Shown: positions 42,590-52,922, counted from the stretch's first letter. The stretch is 64,000 nt of DNA from Lucinisca nassula (GCA_963580285.1 OY757014.1:100504072-100568071); one strand, 5' to 3'. Program-made: numbers and translations. The notes: generated by a model from the letters alone, not told the origin.

Positions 42590-43189
42590 ATGATATTTAT
42601 GTTGCAGATGGCCGAGGAGATAGTCCTGACCGAAGAGAAAGAGGTGCATAAATTCTTAAAGAATGAGAGACCCTTATGGCCACAAGCACCCTCACCATGC
42701 ACTGTGCCTGAATGTGACCAAGAGAAGAAATATAGTTCCTTTAAAGATTTTATTGAACATTGGAAAACTGTTCATAACAATACAAGTACAGTGTATAAGT
42801 GTACAGCTTGTAGAAGGCTGTTTGCTTCAGTGAAACACAAAAGATCACACGAGAAATCTAAATTCCACCAGGGACAGAATATCGACTTTCAGGTGATAGA
42901 ACAAGTAAATGTTAACTATGTTGATCCTAAAGCTGCTCAGCCGTATCAACTTGGGACCCCTCAGTATCTTGGGGAAATGTGGAATTTACAAAGGGACCTA
43001 GCTAATGCTAAAAGGAAATTAGATGCCATGGAATGGCAGACAAACACTGAATCCCTTCCCGAGGAGGAAATCAAATTCCATATATGTAGAGATGAGAGGG
43101 TAGTCGAGCGTGAAGGTGTTATTTACAAGGATACAAACATGTGGAATTCACCATCTAAGAGAAGAAGAATCAGACTAAGTAAAAACTAA
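42590..43189 (+). CDS. Accessory ORF3 of gypsy element 2: two-finger C2H2 protein
   Basis: 199 codons from ATG 42590; a better start is ATG 42608, which directly follows the acceptor-like TTTATGTTGCAG. From that start the protein opens MAEEIVLTEEKEVHKF, an acidic leader like MMEPTELSMEEQ in ORF3 of element 1. Residues about 37-95 hold two C2H2-type fingers: CTVPECDQ...HWKTVH and CTACRRLF...HKRSHEKSKFH. A helical segment (EMWNLQRDLANAKRKLDAME) and a basic C-terminus (SPSKRRRIRL), a plausible nuclear localisation signal, follow. It has no membrane segment. It lies inside the LTRs, so it belongs to the element. DNA or RNA binding is inferred from the fingers; the biological role is unknown. Confidence 0.75.
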   Translation: MIFMLQMAEEIVLTEEKEVHKFLKNERPLWPQAPSPCTVPECDQEKKYSSFKDFIEHWKTVHNNTSTVYKCTACRRLFASVKHKRSHEKSKFHQGQNIDFQVIEQVNVNYVDPKAAQPYQLGTPQYLGEMWNLQRDLANAKRKLDAMEWQTNTESLPEEEIKFHICRDERVVEREGVIYKDTNMWNSPSKRRRIRLSKN

Positions 43190-43355
43190 ACTGAAGAATA
43201 TAACTGTGTATTTCAATAAACGGTTAATATGTTTGTAACCTGCCTCTGTTATTTAGTAACACAATTACAAAAATTTATTCCTACCTGGTATTTAGTAACC
43301 CGAATGTAAAATTTATTTTATGGTAAAATAAATTTTATTTTCGAGGCCGGACGAG

Positions 43356-44391
43356 TGTAACAGAGACAGGTTTGTTATTTCATTTATTCATGTATTTACC
43401 GTCATAATTTACCTGGAAATTCTTCAGAGACTGATATTAATTCTACTTTCACTTTGCAATATATCCGTGTGTGTTTTCGGAAGGCTTTTCAAGCGCATAG
43501 TGAACTTGACTTGAATAGTTGCTTCCCTTGAATATAAAACGTTTTACATACGTTTTGTCACTTCAACACCTTATGGCTTTGAAATTGTGTTTAAACTACA
43601 CTTACTCAATTGTCAACACTGATGGCCGGTCAGATTCCGAAGAATATTACGAGTTGCCTATCAAGGTAGGCAATTCATCCCGAAATTGTTATTGTCCTAA
43701 CGGGACACCAGGCAATTCGGGCAGGCTTTTTGCTTTTGTTCTAATAGAACACCAAGCGATAAGCTTAGGTTTTCTCCCTTTGCAATTAAGTTAAGGGCAG
43801 AAACTCTACCCTGCTTCTGCTTCAACGAGGCACCTAAGCAGGGTCGAGTCTAGCATTTGAAGTGCATTTATCATTTCTAATGTCATGATTTGCAATTGAT
43901 CCACATATAAATCTATAACACTTAACTTGTAAATAAATATAAAACCATACTGCTAGTTTCAATAACATCGTATTGCCGTATCCAGTGATCTGAACCTTAA
44001 AGCTGACCTTGACCAGTGGGCTTTGAACTCAAAAACACAACGCGAAGTACACAGACAACCATGTGATACAGCTACTTAGACGTTCAATCCTAAGTTCTGT
44101 TTCATTTGGCTGTTTTCATCAAACTATCTATCACTGCCAAAAGTGATCTAAAACGTGATCGGACCAGGACTAGACGCTCTACCCTAGCCTGACCCGGTCT
44201 TGTTTTATAAAAAGATTCAAACTTCATCAGCCTCAGGTCCGGACTTGGACGCTTTAACCTTGGTCTGGTCCTGACTGTTTAGAAGCTTTTGGGCTACTTC
44301 TTTCCTTTTCCCCCACGGTTCAAGGAGTCAATGCACTTGGCTGGTCCCGGATTGGTCGTGCACCAGGCCTGACCCAGTCCAGTCTATTACA
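43356..44391 (+). repeat. 3' LTR of gypsy element 2
   Basis: 1,036 bp, TGTAACAGAG...CTATTACA, partner of the 5' LTR and followed by the TTAT duplication (44392-44395). Differences from the 5' LTR cluster in the stretch corresponding to 34640-34750, plus single changes near the 3' end. Confidence 0.97.
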
Positions 44392-44395
44392 TTAT

Positions 44396-44859
44396 TTTTC
44401 ATCTATAAATTTGTTTCGGTACATTTTTCTTAACTTTAAGCTCGACAGGGTGGTTCTATCGAGTACCCACAATCTATGTTTTAGAGCAGAAATAAGAAAA
44501 ATATTAATAAGCCATGCAAACCTCAGTTTTACTATATAAAAGTGGGGTTTGATGGGGGTTCAAATCATATAGGCATGTTTACCTGCTGAATAAGAGAAAA
44601 AGGCCTAAACAAATACATTTTAAATAGTAAAAAGAAATATTTTTATAGATATAGATTGTAGATACACGTTAAAACTGTCTTACGGATGCGATTCTAATGA
44701 GTACCCACAATCTATTTTAGTTGTGGTTCTTATGAGTACCCACAATTTATTTTTGAATGATGGGTGTCCTCTTATCACAGTGCAGTATTTGGCCTTACAA
44801 GAAGGCATTTTTATTTCAGTACTCCTCTAAAATCCTCTGCTGCTAAAATAAAAACATCT
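44396..44859. repeat. Copies of the GGTTCTATNGAGTACCCACAATCT repeat
   Basis: Two or three half-hairpin copies (about 44440-44585, 44685-44720, 44720-44750) with CACAATCTATGTTTTAGAGC. A longer module includes GTGGGGTTTGATGGGGGTTC, similar to 34085-34200 on the other side of gypsy element 2. Confidence 0.6.
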
Positions 44860-44872
44860 GGCAGCCATCAGA

Positions 44873-45042
44873 GTGAGTGAGTGAGTGAGTTTTAGTTTTA
44901 CGTCCCACCAACAGCTAAGGTCATACGGAGACGGGACCTCGGTTTAAAGACTCATCCGAAAGTCTGGAGAAGCCCGGGATCGATCCTGCGATCCCTGGTT
45001 TACAAGGCGAGTAGCGTAACCACTGCACCACGGAGGCTTCTA
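44873..45042 (-). repeat. tRNA-derived SINE A, copy 1
   Basis: On the minus strand it begins with GCCTCCGTGGTGCAGTGGTT, in which TGGTGCAGTGG matches Pol III box A and GGATCGATCC resembles box B. The body continues to GTTGGTGGGACGTAAAAC and ends in a (CTCA)n tail. It is flanked by a perfect 13-bp duplication, GGCAGCCATCAGA, at 44860-44872 and 45043-45055. Confidence 0.92.
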
Positions 45043-45055
45043 GGCAGCCATCAGA

Positions 45056-46229
45056 ACTGGAACTTAGGGTTGCAGTGAGGTCATTCATGGCAATAAATTC
45101 TAGAAATATGTCTGACACACATGTAACAGTGTTTAATGAGGCATTACAGGTAATTAGAGCATCAGTTGAGAAAATCATATGGCTTTTATGATTTTTCAAT
45201 GGGATTACTGTAAAATGGATCTGAGAAAAAAAAAGGTGGTCATTCACTTTAATTGATGTTATTTCACCAGAATGGCTGTAATTAAACTTTTTCCAACTGT
45301 GAATTTATGATGTCATTGACTCACAGCCTCGTTCTTGACTCACATTATCAGAATTTATGAAATATTCAAAAGGTCATAACTTCTAAACCATTCAATCGAT
45401 TTTGATAAATTTTGTATCAAAATGCTCGTCTCCTCAAAAGCTCTTTTTTTATGTGAAGTTTATTTTTTCTCTGTTGGTTTCTCTGTTAATAATCGTTCAT
45501 TACCCAATCTGAACACGAGTTTACCGGTATGCAAATTTTAACATTGTGCATGAAAATTGGCAGTATAGCTATTATGGTAAAGAATGTAAAACGCTTTAAT
45601 AATTGAGCCTGTTATTGTTTGCATATGTTACACCTGTGGACACTAATCTATGGAAATCCTGATGTTTATCCTTTCATTGTTTAACCAGTCATCTCACAGA
45701 GAGTATGTATTTATTGATCTATTTATAGAGCAAGTATACTGGATTACAAAAAAATCTAAACTATGTCAAAGAATATTGATTGATGAATGGTTTAACGGTA
45801 ATACAATAACTGTCACAATTTCCATAGATTTATGTCCACAGGTGTATGCTTTTTAATGTACTTGGGAATAAAAAATAAAAAACTACCCAAGCTTACAAAG
45901 CACAGATTTCCTTTTATATAGTCAGCAAACAAACAAATACTCAAAATTTCGTTGAATATTGCACAACCGACAGAAAAGGGAACCAACTAGGACCAACATA
46001 CGTCCATTCACTTTTTAAGAGTGCCCTAGTGAAAGGCTGGTTTCAAACAGTACTGTACTGCAAAATTTTATTTCATCTATGTACCAATTATGTACTAATT
46101 ATAAAGTAAAATAATGAAACATTTACTCCTTGTGTTTATTTTATTTTATACCCACCAAAACATGCATTGACTTCTATCAACCTTTACATTCAGGTGTACT
46201 GGGGTTTACAGTAAGCAACTTTTTAAAAG
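45056..46229. other. Noncoding, mostly unique
   Basis: No supported gene. A degraded repeat at about 45286-45445 (GGTCATAACTTCTAAACC) is related to the pair at 31445-31820. Confidence 0.4.
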
Positions 46230-46232
46230 AAA

Positions 46233-46775
46233 TAACATTACCCCTTTAACACGGGGGTAATACCATTTTCTATACCTGTGTTGTCGACCGAGCCGGTACT
46301 GTGTAAAGCTGCTGTCGACCGAGAAATATGGTTGTCGACCGAGCAGTACGGATGTCGACAGAGGAGGGTAGTCGATAAATTCGCTGTAAATGTGTTATTT
46401 TTGTGTATGTCTGTCCATTTTTGTGGTGTCAAATCGTTTGTGAAATAGTTTGCTGTTGTTTCAAGTGTTTTGGAAGTCTGACTGATAGCCTGTTTTGACG
46501 CTTAGCGAAATTAAACGGGAAAATATATAAAATAAGTACTTCCGGGGAAATGCGTGGCTCTTATTCAGTGTCATGGAATATCGAGGACGAAATGATGCAG
46601 ATACATCATTAACATACGCGATAACCTTTTATTTGTGTGTCAACATGTCTTTATATGCATCTGTGGAACTGTTTATAGTTTCATCAATACGGCTGTCGAT
46701 GAAGTGAAAGTTTGCTGGGTACAGTTGTCGACGTTGCTGGGTACGGATGTCGATGATTCAACGAGAGTGTAAGGG
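46233..46775 (+). repeat. GTCGACCGAG dispersed repeat, copy 1
   Basis: Starts ACACGGGGGTAATACC and contains several tandem-like GTCGACCGAG words over about 130 bp. It ends with related TGTCGACG/TGTCGATG words near 46700-46760. An inverted copy occupies 62480-62996. The outer parts match almost base for base; the middle is divergent. Confidence 0.75.
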
Positions 46776-46812
46776 ACAGATTTACTGAAAATTAACCCCA
46801 GTTAAACAATGA

Positions 46813-47116
46813 AATACTTTTGCATTCTTCGTCAGGCTTTGTTTGTTTGTTTGAAATGGCTGATTGATAATGAACTATCGTTGCTTTGTTTTGTTTGATT
46901 TGAGGTTTAACGTCCCCGTCAAGACTGTAAAGGTCATTTTGGAGACGTTTCTTCCAACTTTGTGGGCGAAAACCTGAGTACCTGGAGAAAAACCACCTGA
47001 CCTTCCGTTGCAGAATTTGGCATCTCACTTGTGACCCGAGCGAGGCTCGAACCACAGCGGTAAGAGACCTAATGATCAAGAGTCAACGCTCTTAACCACT
47101 AGGCCACGGAGGCCCG
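46813..47116 (-). repeat. tRNA-derived SINE B, copy 1
   Basis: On the minus strand: GGGCCTCCGTGGCCTAGTGG head (box A TGGCCTAGTGG, box B GGTTCGAGCC), then TTTTCTCCAGGTACTC, then the shared 3' module AAATGACCTTTACAGTC...GACGGGGACGTTAAACC and a CAAA-rich end. TAAACAATGA flanks it at 46803-46812 and 47117-47126, a probable target duplication. Confidence 0.85.
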
Positions 47117-47137
47117 TAAACAATGAGATTGGTCATT

Positions 47138-47420
47138 AGGTTTTTAGCTCACCTAGCCGCAAGCTCAGCAAGTGAGTATACTCATGCCCCGGAATCCGTC
47201 GTCGTCCGTTCACATTCTGCAAACATCGCATCCATAACGAAAACACGCCTATGTAATATTGACCCCCGTAAACCCCACTTTTCTATAGTTACACTGGGGT
47301 TTACAGGCGTATATATTATTTTTCTAATTTCAGCAAAAACAGATTGTGGGTATTCGTTAGAACCGCCTCGTCGAGGCTATTCTAACGAGTGGCCTCAATC
47401 TGTGTTTAGAGCAGATATAA
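47138..47420 (+). repeat. TTTTTAGCTCACCT repeat and hairpin repeat
   Basis: 47138 to about 47220 starts TTTTTAGCTCACCTAGCC, like the Helentron segment at 15732. 47225-47345 is a module with an inverted ACCCCACTTTT/CTGGGGTTTACAG pair. 47338-47412 is a hairpin, ATTCGTTAGAACCGCCTCG with an inverted AGGCTATTCTAACGAGT. Confidence 0.6.
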
Positions 47421-48015
47421 ACAAAATTCAGTGCGAAAAGTTTCATATTGAGAGGCGTGTTTATGGGGCGCCGTTTTACTATTTATTCCGTATTTATGGA
47501 TATCCATAATTATTTATGGATATCCATAATTCGAATTATGGATATTCATAAATCGATGTGAACTAATGATATACATAAATCGAATAATGGATATCCATTA
47601 TTCGATTTATTGATATCCATAAATCGAATTATGGATATCCATTATTCGGCTGATTTATGGATATCCATAAATCAAATTATGGATATCCATAAATCGTTTT
47701 ATGGATATCATTAATTTAGATTGAAATATGAATATCCATTAATCGAATTATGGATATCCTTAATTCGAATTATGGATATCCATTATTCGGCTGATTTATG
47801 GATATCCATAAATCGAATTATGGATATCCATAATTCTCCTCTGCATATAAACCTAATGAATAATGACTGCTCCCTTTGCAAAAAAAAAAAAAAAAAAAAA
47901 AAAAAAATCGACTATTCGCGTCAGATTTCCGATTTAGATGTGTAATAAAAGCCGGGATGGAGGGGGAGAAAATGTCGGGTAGGCTTAGTGGTGGCCTATG
48001 GTGTGGGGGAGATAT

Positions 48016-48553
48016 GTTTTGTTTGATTTGAGGTTTAACGTCCCCTTCAATGTTATTTAGGGCATTTTGCAGACGTTGCTTCAAGTTATGTTGGTCATTA
48101 AGCCTTCATTGAGATTAAATGACATCTCAATCCCGCCGGCTTCGGTAGCTCAGTCGGATGCGCATCTGACTGGTGATCAGGAGGAAGCGGGTTTGATACC
48201 TGCCGGGGTCGGCAACAGTCTTTCGTGGAGATCATGAAATATTTTCTATAGTCATTCTCTCCCTTCCGCTGATTCAAGCAGGGCAGTTGTCAATTTCTGG
48301 CGAAAGGATGTGCACTGTACCGGTTAACTGCTTACGTATAAGCCTGCCCAGGAAAAGTGTAGATAGGTAAACTGACCGGCTCAAAAATGACCTAAATTAG
48401 TGTTGACAGTGCTGTTAAATTCAGATACAAATAAACAAACAAACATCTCAATCCCTGTTGCCCATTGGACAGACTTAGACCTTCTAAACGATTTACCAGT
48501 ACTCCCAGCTCATGCAGCCAAATCTATTTCTCCAAGCCCCAATGGGCGGAGAC
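48016..48553 (-). repeat. Family C copy 2, split by SINE D
   Basis: Tail part 48016-48134 (GTTTGATTTGAGGTTTAACG) and head part 48455-48553 (CTTCTAAACGATTTACCAGT ... CCCCAATGGGCGG) are one family C repeat interrupted by SINE D. Confidence 0.85.
48135..48441 (+). repeat. tRNA-derived SINE D (Thr-like head) with 13-bp duplication
   Basis: The first 80 bases (48135-48214) fold as a near-complete tRNA. The 7-bp acceptor stem GCCGGCT/GGGTCGG-C has two wobbles. The anticodon loop CTGGTGA gives anticodon GGT (Thr-like), the T arm is GCGGG-TTTGATA-CCTGC, and box A is TAGCTCAGTCGG. The 3' part has AAATGACCTAAATTAGTG and (AAAC)n. ACATCTCAATCCC flanks it at 48122-48134 and 48442-48454. Mismatches in the D stem and T loop argue that this is a SINE head and not a working tRNA gene. 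Confidence 0.92.
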
Positions 48554-48604
48554 CAGGAGATATATCTGAATCTGCTTGGTGCTCCATACATCTCAAGAAG
48601 AGGA

Positions 48605-48906
48605 TTTGTTTGTTTGATTTGAGGTTTAACGTCCCCGTAAACTCTGTAAATGTCATTTTGGAGACGTTGCTTCCAATTTTGTGGGACTTTTCCCCCACCT
48701 TAAGATGAAATGACATCTCAAGCCCTGTCGCCCAAATGAACCAATAGGGTTTATTAACATGGACGGACCGACTCGTACCGCTTTGCCTGGGCAGGCTTAG
48801 ATCCTCTAAGCGGTTTACCAGTACTCGTGTGCGGGTCGGTTTCAGCTCTGCGTGGAAGCATCATGCAACCCATCTATTTCTTCAAGCCCCGATGGGCAGG
48901 GGCCGT
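48605..48906 (-). repeat. Family C copy 3 (near full length)
   Basis: From TTGTTTGTTTGATTTGAGG to CAAGCCCCGATGGGCAGGGG. It is about 300 bp and the best reference copy in the window: tail, GACATCTCAAGCCCTGTCGC, AACATGGACGGACCGACTCG, GCTTAGATCCTCTAAGCGG, head. Confidence 0.88.
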
Positions 48907-49484
48907 CAAAAAGAGTGTTATATGGATATATGTTAATACTATATATAATGACCGTGTGCATTTTTCTCCAGAAAGCATGCGCGGATTGCCTGTTTGGATC
49001 ATTATAATCTTTCGTCCGATTAGGTGCGCAGTCCTCATAGAGGTGATTCCAGAGGGACCGGATGCGTTGACCGGAATTTCCAGATCTTACGGCTGGTTCC
49101 GATATTTAACTGCACACATTGCGGGCGTTCAGCGTATGCCGTCCGTTGCTTTGGAAGCCTTACGGGCTGAAAAGGCTGCACGGCAGATAGGTCCCTTTGA
49201 CCGGCCATCATCTTCCAGCGATGATGAAGGCCTTGAAGATTTTGAAGATTTTTACAATAAACAATCACGTGTTTTAGGGAGAAATCATTACACCAAAAGC
49301 TTTGGCGGTGATTTGTGGATATCCATAATTCGAATTATGGATATCCATAAATCGATCTGAATTATGGATATCCATAAATCGAATTATGGATATCCATAAT
49401 TCGATTTATGGATATCTATAAATACGGATTAAATAGTAAAACGGTGCCCCATACGTGTTTTCGTAATGTCTGAAAACCGATTGG

Positions 49485-49740
49485 CCAATCAAAGCCAACA
49501 TGTTTTGAACCTCTTTGGGTAGGGGGAACGCTAGTTTGTTCGCGACATCTGGGTCACATGAACAAGATGGCTATCACACCCATATATGGTTAAACCATTG
49601 AAACGCTTCTCTAGGACCAGTCAAGAAACTTTGTATGTAACAGATAGGACTCCAGCACATCATAATTTGTTAAAATGATGATCTTAGGATTACCCCGAAC
49701 TTATCTCCAGACACGGTCAAATTTTACAACCTGTCCTTTT
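49485..49740 (+). repeat. Degraded relative of the Helentron 5' region
   Basis: GGTCACATGAACAAGATGGC and CCCATATATGGTTAAACC followed by GACCAG...AAACTTTGTATGTA resemble 15895-16060 (GGTCACATGACCAAGATGGC), with many changes. Confidence 0.6.
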
Positions 49741-49841
49741 CTATAGGAACAATTAAAATAATTAATTTTTCAGAAACTATTACAGCCAGTGAAAGTTGGT
49801 AGGCAACTAATTGAGATTCTTCACATGTGTGTGGATTTGGT

Positions 49842-50002
49842 GAGTGAGTGTTTGAGTTTTTCGTCCCACCAACATCTAAGGTCATAATGGAGACGGCACC
49901 TCGGTTTAAAGACTCATCCGAATGTCCGGAGAAGCCAGGGATCGATCCTGCGACCCCTAGTTTACAAGGCGAGTAGCGTAACCACTACACCACGGAGGCG
50001 TC
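49842..50002 (-). repeat. tRNA-derived SINE A, copy 2
   Basis: Same family as 44873-45042: box A TGGTGTAGTGG, GATCGATCC near box B, tail (CTCA)n. A perfect 14-bp duplication, TGTGTGGATTTGGT, flanks it at 49828-49841 and 50003-50016. Confidence 0.93.
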
Positions 50003-50345
50003 TGTGTGGATTTGGTACCGATTCCTCACATGTGTGAAGTATTGGTATCAAATACACTCTTGTGTGAGAAATTGGTACCAATTCTTCTCATGTGTGAGGA
50101 ATCGGTACCAGTTCGATACATGTAAGACAGGTGTAATAGTAATTGGTACAAATTCTCCACACCCCATAAACACAGGTCACAGGTGTGACGAGATTACTTA
50201 CCATTTCTTTACACGTCAGACATTGTCAACAAAATCTTCACGTGTGAGGAATTGATAGCAATTCTTCACACCCTATAAAAAGTCGCACTAGTTTTTCACA
50301 GGTGTGACGAATACTTACCAATTCTTTATAAGTCAGAAAATTCAG
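50003..50345. repeat. Palindromic TTGGTACCAATT / CACATGTGTG satellite
   Basis: About eight degenerate units of roughly 40 bp alternate GTGTGAGGAATTGGTACC with its complement (GGTACCAATTCTTCTCAC). SINE A copy 2 was inserted into this array. Confidence 0.75.
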
Positions 50346-51052
50346 ACATCAAAATTTTTCGAAACTGACCATATGTAAATTTGGGTGGAAATTTAGGAAA
50401 TGAGAAATTTACGGTTCAACAAAGCCATTCCTAGACATATTGGAAGTGTTGGTGGCGACAGTTACGCAGGTGTGTGGCAAGGTATAGATGAGTTGAGGAC
50501 GCCACCGGTCGCTAAGGAAATACTATCCCACGGTTCCGTATTTTTGCGCATGCGCAGTTTTGTGTGGCAAAAATATAACCATTGTTCAGACTGCTCCGAT
50601 AGCAGTCATTAATTTCTTTGAATATGACAATTTTAAATATAGCGTAAGGTAAAGGTGACGTATGTCTTCCGTCACTGTGGCGTCCACCTGATATTGGCTG
50701 ACAGTTGGGTAAGACCTGCTATCCTTGCAGCAGGTAAGAGTAGAGGGGAGTGCTCTTATTCCTTCTGTTTGTACACTCCATTAATTTTCCTCTTTATCGT
50801 CTGTTATTACTTTAACCTACGATCTCTTCTAAATTTTTTCTTCCTTTCTCTGGGAGATGAGACAAAATTACCCAAAGGGTTGACGTGTCGTTAAACCCAA
50901 AACAAATAATAATCGAATAATTAACTGACAATGGTCGCGTCATATTGCGCTAATCGCAAGGAAGGATTACCACCCACACGGGTTCAACATGTGGATGAAA
51001 AAGATCAATCGTTTACGACCAGTAGCCGGGTTGTTTGAATATGGAAATTCAC
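50346..51052. other. Noncoding stretch with a SINE-like tail
   Basis: No supported gene. Near 50870-50915, GACGTGTCGTTAAACCCAAA followed by an AAT-rich tail resembles a SINE 3' module. Confidence 0.4.
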
Positions 51053-51243
51053 CGGCCCCGCGACCCCCGCCCATCGAGGCTTGAAGGAATAGATGGGCTA
51101 CATGATGCTTCCACGCATAGCTGAAACCAACGCACACGAGTACTGGTAAACCTGGTAAACCAGTTAGAGGATCTATGCCAGCAACGTCTCCAAAATGACC
51201 TATATAGTGACGGGGACTTTAAATCTCAACTATCACAAAGAAA
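51053..51243 (+). repeat. Family C copy 4, internally deleted
   Basis: Head CCCCCGCCCATCGAGGC through GTACTGGTAAACC, then directly the tail AGCAACGTCTCCAAAATGAC...GACGGGGACTTTAAATC. The middle 90 or so bases are missing. Confidence 0.8.
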
Positions 51244-51246
51244 CAA

Positions 51247-51353
51247 CTAACGAATTACCGTCCCCGCCAACACCATTTGCGTCATTTTTAGACGTTGCTT
51301 CCTATACTTACATTGAGATTAAATAACATCTCAAGCCCTGCCACCAAATAAAA
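51247..51353 (-). repeat. Family C copy 5, partial
   Basis: Tail and middle only (CCGTCCCCGCCAACACC ... CAAGCCCTGCCACC), cut by the element starting at 51354. Confidence 0.75.
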
Positions 51354-52922
51354 CTAGAGCTGTCAGAGGATCTGACTATAGCCCCGCTTCAGCGCTGTCA
51401 GAGAAGAAAGTTATTTAAGCTGCAGAGAAAACAGTTATGAACAAGAAATAACTGTTGAAAATTTTACATTATCTGGAAAAACTCTAAGAGTTGTGAGCCC
51501 TTGTCCCTCATTTCAATGAGCATGATACATTACCAGAATGTCCATGTTTATACTAAATTTCATCTTCCATTTTTCAATGTTCAAAGGGTAATAACTCCTA
51601 AAGTAGGCAAATCAGAGTCAGGGTTCCTGCGCTCTGCACATTGTCTCATGGTGCTTTACACTTGTGTGAAGTGTCATGAAAATATCTCAAATGGTTTGTG
51701 AGTTATGGAGCCGACACAGTCAAAATTGCCTTTTTAAATGTTCAAAGGGCAATAACACCTAAAGTAGGCAAACCAGAGTTATGGTTCCTGCACTCTGCAC
51801 ATCATCTCAAGGTGCTTTTCATTTATTTGAAGTTTCATGAAAATATCAGAAACGGTTATGGAGCGGACATAGTTAAAATTGCCTATTTTTAATATTCAAA
51901 AGCCTATAACTGAAAAAGTAGACAATCCAGAGTTTGGGTTCCTGCGCTCTGCACACGTAATATGGTGCTTTACATTTGTGTGAAGTTTCATAAAATTATC
52001 TCAAACGGTTTTTGAGTTATCGAGCAAAGACGGCTAAAATTGATATTTTTCAATATTCAAAGGGAAATAACTCAAAAATTAGGCAATCCAGAGTTATGGT
52101 TCCTGCACTCTGCACACCATCTCATGGTGTTTAATGTTTGTGTGAAGTTTCATGAAAATATGTGAATGGGTTTTAAAGTTATGGAGCGGACACGAAAATT
52201 GTTAACAGACACAGACAGACACACAGAAAATACGAAAACCAGAGTTATGGTTCTTGCGCTCTGCACATTGTCTCATAGTGCTTAACATTTGTGTGAAGTT
52301 TCATGAAATTATCTCAAACGGTTTTCGAGTTATGAAGCGGACACTGTTAAAATTGCCATTTTTCAATGTTCAAAGGGCAATAACTCCAAAAATAAGCAAT
52401 GCAGAGTTATGGTTCCTGCGCTCTGCACATCGTCTCATAGTGCTTAACATTTGTGTGAAGTTTCCTAAAAATATCTCAAACGGTTTTCGAGTTATGAAGC
52501 GGACACAATTAAAATTGCCATTTTTCAATGTTCAAAGGGCAATAACTCCAAAAGTAGGCAATCCACAGTTATAATTCCTTCGCTCTGCACATTGTCTTAT
52601 GGTGTTTAACATTTGTGTGAAGTTTCATGAAAATATGTTAAGCAGATACAAAGTTATGGAGCCAACACAAATTAACGGAATCACGGAATTACGGAATTAC
52701 GGAAAATGTTCAAAGGGCAATAACTCCAAAAGTAGGCAATCCACAGTTATAATTCCTTCGCTCTGCACATTGTCTTATGGTGTTTAACATTTGTGTGAAG
52801 TTTCATGAAAATATGTTAAGCAGATACAAAGTTATGGAGCCAACACAAATTAACGGAATCACGGAATGACAGAAGGACATGGCAAATCCAATATAGCCCC
52901 ACTTTTTCAAAGCGGGGTTATA
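51354..52922 (+). repeat. Element with about 160-bp tandem units
   Basis: Starts CTAGAGCTGTCAGAGG...ATAGCCCCGCTT and ends ATAGCCCCAC...AGCGGGGTTATA. In between, about eight units of about 155-178 bp share TTCAAAGGGCAATAACTCC, CTGCGCTCTGCACA and GTGAAGTTTCATGAAAATAT. The last two units (about 52533 and 52711) are almost identical, a recent duplication. No coding capacity. Confidence 0.85.

Larger units (their letters stand above)
34311..44391 (+). mobile_element. Complete Ty3/gypsy LTR retrotransposon (gypsy element 2)
   Basis: 10,081 bp bounded by equal-length LTRs and a TTAT duplication. Contents in order: LTR, primer site, gag, CCHC-pol, accessory zinc-finger ORF, LTR. Six differences over 1,036 bp of LTR mean a recent insertion. 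Apart from a gag/pol frame offset with no obvious slippery site, all catalytic motifs are present, so the copy may still be, or was recently, mobile. Confidence 0.95.
47455..49470. mobile_element. 2-kb inverted-repeat element with ATGGATATCCAT satellite ends
   Basis: Outer ends are reverse complements: CGCCGTTTTACTATTTATTC (about 47470) against the complement of GATTAAATAGTAAAACGGTG (about 49430). Inside each end is an array of ATGGATATCCATAAATCGAA-type units (47500-47835 and 49312-49435) full of 12-bp perfect palindromes. The centre has been filled by an A27 tract, family C copies and SINE D. No transposase is recognised. Confidence 0.7.

Noticed and set aside
47500..47835. CRISPR-like array
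   Set aside because: Units are contiguous palindromic satellite with no unique spacers, in eukaryotic DNA.
48135..48214. Functional tRNA-Thr gene
   Set aside because: It is the head of a SINE with a 13-bp duplication, D-stem mismatch and altered T loop.
48827..49360. 177-codon ORF
   Set aside because: It crosses a family C end and the start of the ATGGATATCC satellite, shows no known domain, and is best seen as chance. The stretch MPSVALEAL...FEDFYNKQ could be an old coding remnant.
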